Part shown: in pieces, positions 58,329 through 64,000 of the stretch
Layout: every line of letters starts with the position of its first letter
How positions within the stretch are numbered: the first letter of the stretch is position 1
Assembly (NCBI RefSeq): GCF_008642355.1
Contig: NZ_CP029193.1
Location: 4,860,001 to 4,924,000, forward strand
From: Streptomyces venezuelae
Lineage (GTDB): Bacteria; Actinomycetota; Actinomycetes; Streptomycetales; Streptomycetaceae
Length of the DNA: 64,000 bases
Direction: 5' to 3'
Program-made: the position numbers and the translations under genes
Notes under the pieces: model-generated
What the model was told of the DNA's origin: nothing
Seen by the model: the letters and a program-made list of their open reading frames with translations, nothing else
Databases searched by the model: none

Positions 58329-58351
58329 CGCGTCGCTCGCACCCTGCGCGG

Positions 58352-58385
58352 AAGGGCCCCGGTACTTCGTACCGGGGCCCTTTTC
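58352..58385. terminator. Bidirectional terminator after guaB3
   Basis: A perfect 14-bp stem (AAGGGCCCCGGTAC at 58352-58365 with 58369-58382), TTC loop, then TTTTCG. It also lies just beyond the stop of the opposing dehydrogenase-like gene and could end both transcripts. Confidence 0.9.
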
Positions 58386-58389
58386 GTCG

Positions 58390-59643
58390 TCACAGGCGGT
58401 GTGCGGCGCCCGCCGGGGTCGCGCCCCGGGTGTCCAGGAGGAGTTGCGCCTTCACGGCGAGGCCCTGGAGGTCGTACGTGCGGTGGTGCTGGAGCAGGAT
58501 GGTGAGGTCGGCGTCGGCCGCGGCTTCGTAGAGGGAGTCCGCGCGCGGGACGGGGCGGCCGAGGACGCTCCAGTTGGGCACGTACGGGTCGTGGTAGCTG
58601 ACGGCGGCACCGAGCTCCATGAGGCGGGTCGCCACCTCCTGGGCGGGGGCGCCCTGCTGGTCGGCGAGGTCCGGCTTGTAGGTGACGCCGAGGAGCAGGA
58701 CGCGGGCACCGCGGACGGACTTGCCGTGTTCGTTGAGCAGGGTCGCCGAGCGCTGGATCACGTACTGGGGCATGCGGTCGTTGACCTGCTGGGCCAGCTC
58801 GACCATGCGCAGGGGGCGGGCGCCGCGGGAGGGGTTCGGGACGTCCAGGGGGACGCCGTGGCCGCCGACGCCGGGCCCGGGGCGGAACGCCTGGAAGCCG
58901 AAGGGTTTGGTCTCGGCGCAGCGGATGACGTCCCACAGGTCGATGCCGAGGTCGTGGCAGAGCACCGCCATCTCGTTGACCAGAGCCATGTTCACGTGCC
59001 GGTAGTTGGTCTCCAGGAGGTGCACGGTCTCCGCCTCGCGGGGGCCGCGGGCGCGGACGACCTTGTCGGTGAGGCGGCCGTAGAAGGTGGCGGCGGACTC
59101 GGTGCACGCCGGGGTGAGGCCGCCGATGACCTTGGGGGTGCCCGCGTAGCCGTGCGAGCGGTTGCCGGGGTCGAGGCGGCCGGGCGAGTACGCGAGGTGG
59201 AAGTCCCGCCCGGCCCGCAGGCCCGAGCCGGATTCCAGAATCGGACGGAGGAATTCCTCGGTGGTCCCCGGGTACGCGGGGGACTCGAGGATCACGGTGG
59301 TGTGCGGGCGCAGACGGGCGGCCAGCGCCCGGGCCGCTTCGGCCACCTGGCCGAGGTCGAGCGAGCGGTCGGCCGCCGGTGGAGTGGGGGCGCAGATGAC
59401 AGCGGTGCGGACCCGGCCGAGCGCGGCCGGGTCGACGGTCGGCCGGAAGCCCCCCGAGAGCATCCGGCGGACGTCGGCGGCGGTGAGGGTGGACTCGGCG
59501 CCGTCGCAGGGCAACCGGCCGCCGGCCAGGTCCGCGGCGCGGGCCGGGTCGTAGCCGATGGTGTCGATGCCGCGTGCGACGGCGGCCTGGGCGAGGGGCA
59601 GGCCGAGGTGGCCGAGACCGATGACGGCGAGATCTGCGGGCAT
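58390..59643 (-). CDS. Nucleotide-sugar dehydrogenase homologue lacking the catalytic Cys
   Basis: 417 aa from ATG 59643 (MPADLAVIGLGHLGLPLAQA); an in-frame ATG 21 nt upstream is possible. The NAD site GLGHLG, the ETNYRHVNMALVNEMAVLC segment and AETKPFGFQAFRPGPGVGGH are those of UDP-glucose/UDP-ManNAc dehydrogenases. The next residue should be the catalytic Cys (GGHCxPxDP); here it is GGHGVPLDVPN, confirmed from the DNA (cac ggc gtc ccc). The following loop also diverges. It may have lost dehydrogenase activity or do a different reaction. No sugar-biosynthesis neighbours. Confidence 0.88.
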   Translation of the reverse strand: MPADLAVIGLGHLGLPLAQAAVARGIDTIGYDPARAADLAGGRLPCDGAESTLTAADVRRMLSGGFRPTVDPAALGRVRTAVICAPTPPAADRSLDLGQVAEAARALAARLRPHTTVILESPAYPGTTEEFLRPILESGSGLRAGRDFHLAYSPGRLDPGNRSHGYAGTPKVIGGLTPACTESAATFYGRLTDKVVRARGPREAETVHLLETNYRHVNMALVNEMAVLCHDLGIDLWDVIRCAETKPFGFQAFRPGPGVGGHGVPLDVPNPSRGARPLRMVELAQQVNDRMPQYVIQRSATLLNEHGKSVRGARVLLLGVTYKPDLADQQGAPAQEVATRLMELGAAVSYHDPYVPNWSVLGRPVPRADSLYEAAADADLTILLQHHRTYDLQGLAVKAQLLLDTRGATPAGAAHRL

Positions 59644-59870
59644 GGCGGTGGGCCGTCCTCCCAATAGCCGGAGTGGGACGAGTGCGCAAGCCCTGTGGAC
59701 AAGGCGGACCAGCGCAATGTCAGACTAGGAGTAAATATGACCGATTTGCGGTATTGCACCGCGCGGGGCTCCGGAGTGTTGTCCACAGGCTGGGGCCGTG
59801 TTCAGCGGGCGACGGAGAAATCTGGGCATGATGTGAGTCCGACCACACCCGATCACAGCGGGAGGCAGCG

Positions 59871-61580
59871 GTGAGGACAGCGACACTGGGGCCGGCGGAG
59901 CGCGCCGAGTCACTGGCGGGAATGGCCGAACGGGAGCTGGACATCCTGGTCGTGGGCGCGGGAGTGGTCGGCGCGGGCACGGCACTCGACGCGGTGACAC
60001 GCGGCCTGTCCACCGGCCTGGTCGAGGCCCGCGACTGGGCGTCCGGCACGTCGAGCCGGTCGAGCAAGCTGATCCACGGCGGCCTCCGCTATCTGGAGAT
60101 GCTCGACTTCGCCCTCGTGCGGGAGGCGCTGAAGGAACGCGGTCTGCTCCTGGAGCGCCTCGCCCCGCACCTCGTGAAACCGGTCCCGTTCCTCTACCCC
60201 TTGCAGCACAAGGGCTGGGAGAGGCTGTACGCGGGATCGGGCGTCGCGCTCTACGACGCGATGTCGATGTCCCGCGGACACGGCCGCGGGCTGCCCATGC
60301 ACCGCCATCTGACCCGCCGCCACGCGTTGCGCGTCGCTCCGTGCCTGAAGAAGGACGCACTGGTCGGTGCCATGCAGTACTACGACGCCCAGATGGACGA
60401 CGCCCGCTACGTAGCGACGCTGGTCCGCACCGCTTCGGCGTACGGCGCGAAGGTCGCCAACCGCGCCAAGGTCACCGGCTTCCTGCGCGAGGGCGAGCGT
60501 GTCGTCGGCGCCCGGGTGCAGGACGTCGAGGGCGGCGGCGAGTACGAGATCCGGGCCAAGCAGGTCGTGAACGCGACCGGCGTATGGACGGACGACACCC
60601 AGGCGATGGTCGGCGAGCGCGGCCAGTTCCACGTCAGGGCGTCCAAGGGCATCCACCTGGTCGTGCCGAAGGACCGCATCAACGCGACGACCGGACTGAT
60701 CCTGCGCACCGAGAAGAGCGTCCTCTTCGTCATTCCGTGGGGCCGCCACTGGATCGTCGGCACCACCGACACGGACTGGGACCTCGACAAGGCCCACCCG
60801 GCGGCCTCCAGCGCCGACATCGACTACCTCCTGGAGCACGTGAACTCGGTGCTCGCCAGGCCGCTCTCCAGGGACGACGTGCAAGGGGTGTACGCGGGGC
60901 TGCGGCCGCTGCTCGCCGGCGAGTCGGACGCCACGAGCAAGCTCTCCCGTGAGCACACGGTCGCGCATCCGGCGCCCGGTCTGGTCGTCGTCGCGGGCGG
61001 CAAGTACACGACGTACCGCGTGATGGCCAAGGACGCCGTGGACGAGGCGGTGCACGCCCTGGACCAGCGCGTCGCCGACTGCGTCACGGAGGACATCCCG
61101 CTGGTCGGCGCCGAGGGGTACAAGGCGCTGTGGAACGCCCGCGCGAGGATCGCCGCCCGGACGGGCCTTCATGTGGTGCGGGTGGAGCACCTGTTGAACC
61201 GGTACGGCTCCATGGCCGAAGAGGTACTCGAACTCATCGCCGCGGACCCGGCCCTCGGCGCCCCCTTGCAGGCGGCCGACGACTACCTGCGGGCCGAGGT
61301 GGTCTACGCGGCGTCGCACGAGGGCGCCCGTCACCTGGACGACGTGCTGACCCGGCGGACCCGCATCTCCATCGAGACGTTCGACCGGGGCACGCGCAGC
61401 GCCCGGGAGTGCGCCGAGCTGATGGCGCCGGTCCTCGGCTGGGACAAGGACCAGATCGAGCGGGAGGTTCAGCACTACGAGAAGCGGGTGGAGGCCGAGC
61501 GGGAGTCGCAGCGGCAGCCGGACGACCTGACGGCGGACGCGGCACGGCTCGGCGCGCCCGACATCGTGCCCCTCAACTAG
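59871..61580 (+). CDS. glpD: Aerobic glycerol-3-phosphate dehydrogenase
   Basis: GlpD, 569 aa, an FAD enzyme of the inner membrane face that oxidises glycerol-3-phosphate to dihydroxyacetone phosphate. FAD fingerprint DILVVGAGVVGAGTALDAV, then SSRSSKLIHGGLRYLEM and HLVVPKDRI with WIVGTTDTDWD. GTG 59871. The 227-nt upstream gap holds no gene and no recognisable operator. No glpF/glpK beside it here. Confidence 0.96.
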   Translation: MRTATLGPAERAESLAGMAERELDILVVGAGVVGAGTALDAVTRGLSTGLVEARDWASGTSSRSSKLIHGGLRYLEMLDFALVREALKERGLLLERLAPHLVKPVPFLYPLQHKGWERLYAGSGVALYDAMSMSRGHGRGLPMHRHLTRRHALRVAPCLKKDALVGAMQYYDAQMDDARYVATLVRTASAYGAKVANRAKVTGFLREGERVVGARVQDVEGGGEYEIRAKQVVNATGVWTDDTQAMVGERGQFHVRASKGIHLVVPKDRINATTGLILRTEKSVLFVIPWGRHWIVGTTDTDWDLDKAHPAASSADIDYLLEHVNSVLARPLSRDDVQGVYAGLRPLLAGESDATSKLSREHTVAHPAPGLVVVAGGKYTTYRVMAKDAVDEAVHALDQRVADCVTEDIPLVGAEGYKALWNARARIAARTGLHVVRVEHLLNRYGSMAEEVLELIAADPALGAPLQAADDYLRAEVVYAASHEGARHLDDVLTRRTRISIETFDRGTRSARECAELMAPVLGWDKDQIEREVQHYEKRVEAERESQRQPDDLTADAARLGAPDIVPLN

Positions 61581-61619
61581 AAGGACCCGGGGCGGGCCCG
61601 CAGGGCGGGCGTTCGGGCC

Positions 61620-62777
61620 TTATGGGGAGCGGGGGCAGAACTCGGCCGTGAGGACGGCCGATTCCAGAGCCGGGACGGTCGGCTTGTCCGTGTTGACCCG
61701 GAAGGTGACGACGTGTCGGCCGTCGCGGGTGGCGGCCGAGCGGACGTAACTGCCCGCGATGCGACCGTTGTGGCCCCAGACGGTCGTGCCGCAGGGAAGC
61801 GTCCGCGGAGAGAGGCCCATGCCGTAGTGGCCTTGTGCGGGACGGGTGTTGAGCATCTCCCGCAGCAGGGGTGCGGGCAGGAGCCGGCCGGAGAGCAGGG
61901 CGGCGTAGAAGCGGTTCAGGTCGGCGAGGGTGGAGATCAGCTCGCCCGCGGCGCCGGCCACGCGCGGGTCGAGCGCGGTGACGTCCCGCCCGTCGCCCGT
62001 GAAGGCGCGGCCGTGCGGGGAGGGGAGGGAGGTGCGGGCGCCGGGGAACGAGGTGCCGGTGAGACGGAGGGGGTGAAGGATGCGGCGTTCGGCTTCGGTG
62101 GCGTACGAGTTGCCGGTGACCCGTTCGATGACCATGCCCAGGACGACGTAGTTGGTGTTGGAGTATGCCCAGCGGCCCTTGGGGGACGGGCGGTGGGCGA
62201 GGGCGGTGCGGACGGCCAGGACGGGAGTGAGGGGGACGGTGCCTTTGGTGACGGCAGCGAAGTCGTGGAGACCGCTGGTGTGGGTGAGCAGGGCACGCAG
62301 GGTGATCGTGCGGCCGTCGACGCCCGGTCCGCGGACGAGTCCGGGCAGATGGTGTGCGACCGGGTCGGACAGGGACAGACGGTGCTCCGCGGCGAGTTGG
62401 AGGACGACCGTCGCGATGAATGTCTTGGTGATGCTGCCCACCCTGAAGTGGTCGGCGCGGGAGAGGGAGGGGCCGGTGCGGGCGAAGTGGAGATAGGGGC
62501 GCGGGCTCGGCGCGGCGGCGGGGTCCTGCCGTTCGGAGTCCGGCCGTGCGGGGCGTCGCACGGAGACGGGAGATGGCTGGTGGCGTAGGGTGCGTGCACC
62601 CGGGGGCGGTTCGGGCTGAGTACGACTCAGGAGTGCCGCGGCCGGGGCCTTGCCCCGGGTGGTGAGCAGCGGAAGAGTGGCGTCCGTGGCCGGTGCCGCG
62701 GGTTGCGGGCGGCCCGCCGTCAGGCCGATGAGCGCCGCCGCCAGCAGGATGGCCGGTATCGAGCGTGGTGTCGGCAA
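61620..62777 (-). CDS. Secreted serine hydrolase (beta-lactamase/D,D-peptidase fold)
   Basis: 385 aa from TTG 62777, fixed by an AGGAGGGA site 7 nt upstream. Signal-like N-terminus (IPAILLAAALIGLTAG). Motifs: nucleophile SITK in FRVGSITKTFIATVVLQL, YSN in GRWAYSNTNYVVLG, and HNG in VWGHNGRIAG, the class C-type triad. The 70-80 residues before SxxK are Pro/Arg-rich and do not show the usual first beta strands, so the domain may be N-terminally eroded. Substrate unknown; D-alanyl-D-alanine carboxypeptidase is possible. Confidence 0.85.
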   Translation of the reverse strand: MPTPRSIPAILLAAALIGLTAGRPQPAAPATDATLPLLTTRGKAPAAALLSRTQPEPPPGARTLRHQPSPVSVRRPARPDSERQDPAAAPSPRPYLHFARTGPSLSRADHFRVGSITKTFIATVVLQLAAEHRLSLSDPVAHHLPGLVRGPGVDGRTITLRALLTHTSGLHDFAAVTKGTVPLTPVLAVRTALAHRPSPKGRWAYSNTNYVVLGMVIERVTGNSYATEAERRILHPLRLTGTSFPGARTSLPSPHGRAFTGDGRDVTALDPRVAGAAGELISTLADLNRFYAALLSGRLLPAPLLREMLNTRPAQGHYGMGLSPRTLPCGTTVWGHNGRIAGSYVRSAATRDGRHVVTFRVNTDKPTVPALESAVLTAEFCPRSP

Positions 62778-62926
62778 GGCGGGTCCCTCCTCGTGCGCGG
62801 TCCATCATGGGGCACGGGATGGGGGGCCGGCGGACCCTGGGCACCGACCGGTCCCCGAGTAAGGGACAATGAAGGCTCTGTCAGGGCGGGTTGCTCGGGT
62901 AGCAGCGGTAGCAGCAGAGGGGACGC

Positions 62927-64000
62927 ATGTCGGACGCGGAGCAGACGGGTGACGCCCGTCGGGACAAGAGCGAACGTCTCCTCGCCGGCCGGTACCGGCT
63001 GGGAGAGGTGCTCGGCCGCGGAGGCATGGGCACCGTCTGGCGCGCCAAGGACGAAACCCTTGGGCGTACGGTCGCGGTGAAGGAGCTGCGGTTCCCCTCG
63101 AGCATCGACGAGGAGGAGAAGCGACGGCTCATCACGCGTACGTTGCGTGAGGCCAAGGCGATCGCGCGGATCCGCAACACCAGTGCCGTGACGGTCTACG
63201 ACGTGGTCGACGAGGACGACCGGCCGTGGATCGTGATGGAACTCGTCGAGGGCAAGTCGCTCGCCGAGGCGATCCGCGAGGACGGCACGCTCACGCCGCG
63301 GCGCGCGGCCGAGGTCGGGCTCGCCGTGCTCGACGTGCTGCGCTCCGCGCACCGCGAGGGCATCCTGCACCGCGACGTGAAGCCGTCCAACGTGCTGATC
63401 GCCGAGGACGGCCGGGTCGTCCTCACGGACTTCGGCATCGCGCAGGTCGAGGGCGACCCGTCGATCACGTCGACCGGCATGCTCGTGGGCGCACCCTCGT
63501 ACATCTCGCCGGAGCGCGCCCGGGGTCACAAGCCGGGCCCCGCCGCCGACCTGTGGTCGCTGGGCGGGCTGCTGTACGCGGCCGTGGAGGGCGTGCCCCC
63601 GTACGACAAGGGGTCGGCCATCGCGACCCTCACCGCGGTGATGACCGAGGACGTCGAACAGCCCGTCAACGCCGGGCCGTTGGAGAAGGTCATCTACGGC
63701 CTGCTCGCCAAGGATCCGGAGCAGCGGCTCGACGACGCCGGAGCGCGGGCGCTCCTCATGGACGTCATCCACGCCCCCGAGACGAAGCCGGTCCCCGAAC
63801 CGGTCGAGGCGACCAAGGTCGTGCCGCTGCCTCCGGCCCCGCCCAACGCGCCGAAGGCGTCGAGGGTGCCGAAGCCGAGCAGGCTGACGAAGGCGCCGAA
63901 GGGTGCGGGTGCCGCTGCCGGTGCGACGGGTGCGGCCGGTGCCGCTCACGGGTCGGTCGGGTCCTCCGCCCCCACCGGCAGTGCCGGGACCGCGACGACG
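62927..64000 (+). CDS. Ser/Thr protein kinase, cut by the window end
   Basis: 358 codons are present from ATG 62927 and the frame is open at the last base. Kinase domain at about residues 22-275: P-loop LGRGGMGTV, K52 in VAVKELRFP, LHRDVKPSNVL with D150, LTDFGIAQVEG and GAPSYISPERARG. The domain is a complete Hanks-type (PknB-like) kinase. After it comes a Pro/Lys/Ala-rich juxtamembrane linker (PKASRVPKPSRLTKAPK). A membrane segment and an extracellular domain presumably follow outside the window. Confidence 0.93.
   Translation, partial: MSDAEQTGDARRDKSERLLAGRYRLGEVLGRGGMGTVWRAKDETLGRTVAVKELRFPSSIDEEEKRRLITRTLREAKAIARIRNTSAVTVYDVVDEDDRPWIVMELVEGKSLAEAIREDGTLTPRRAAEVGLAVLDVLRSAHREGILHRDVKPSNVLIAEDGRVVLTDFGIAQVEGDPSITSTGMLVGAPSYISPERARGHKPGPAADLWSLGGLLYAAVEGVPPYDKGSAIATLTAVMTEDVEQPVNAGPLEKVIYGLLAKDPEQRLDDAGARALLMDVIHAPETKPVPEPVEATKVVPLPPAPPNAPKASRVPKPSRLTKAPKGAGAAAGATGAAGAAHGSVGSSAPTGSAGTATT

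Overview
The window is a high-GC actinobacterial chromosome segment that I assign to Streptomyces. The reasons are the str-S10-spc-alpha ribosomal gene order, convincing WhiD, BldM and ShbA developmental and sigma-factor genes in their streptomycete arrangement, a GroEL1 with a His-rich tail behind two CIRCE operators, tandem DUF397 genes beside an XRE/DUF5753 gene, and many GTG starts. No tRNA, rRNA, CRISPR array or transposase was seen.

Region 1 (1-4564): the str operon rpsL-rpsG-fusA-tuf, closed by a near-ideal UUCG hairpin terminator. RpsL carries the streptomycin-sensitive residues K43 and K88. Region 2 (4565-7880): an accessory regulatory island separating str from S10. It holds a truncated small gene, a winged-helix protein with a CxxC tail, an anti-sigma-like ATPase, a frameshifted XRE/DUF5753 regulator and two tandem DUF397 genes, the parts of a WhiJ-type cassette. 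Region 3 (7880-24672): the S10, spc and alpha clusters (rpsJ to rplQ, with secY, adk, map, infA, rpmJ and rpoA). Several strong hairpins lie inside the cluster and probably shape expression of the sub-operons. A 25-nt leader element occurs upstream of both rpsL and rpsJ.

Region 4 (24695-37476): truA, a membrane-anchored protein of unknown function, a GT87-type glycosyltransferase, rplM-rpsI, glmM, a DUF389 membrane protein, coaA, acpS, nnr, alr, an alpha/beta hydrolase and tsaE. Region 5 (37477-41691): a conserved-looking 69-aa ORF behind a palindrome, a probably inactive L,D-transpeptidase-like protein, the t6A/acetylation set tsaB-rimI-tsaD and a small coupled gene, then a methyltransferase. 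Region 6 (41724-48360): a divergent TetR/MFS exporter pair around a perfect palindrome, a DGPF (YCII) protein with an ECF42-type sigma factor, a THUMP-like methyltransferase and two lipoproteins.

Region 7 (48361-64000): CIRCE-controlled groES-groEL1, an SDR, a MOSC protein and a divergent LysR regulator, then whiD and bldM (with a recognisable sigma-BldN promoter), shbA, guaB and guaB3. The window ends with a nucleotide-sugar dehydrogenase homologue lacking its catalytic cysteine, glpD, a secreted serine hydrolase and a Ser/Thr protein kinase cut by the window edge. Overall it is mostly core translation, envelope and development genes, with one regulatory insertion and several homologues that have lost catalytic residues. 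All family calls come from reading the sequence; no database search was run.
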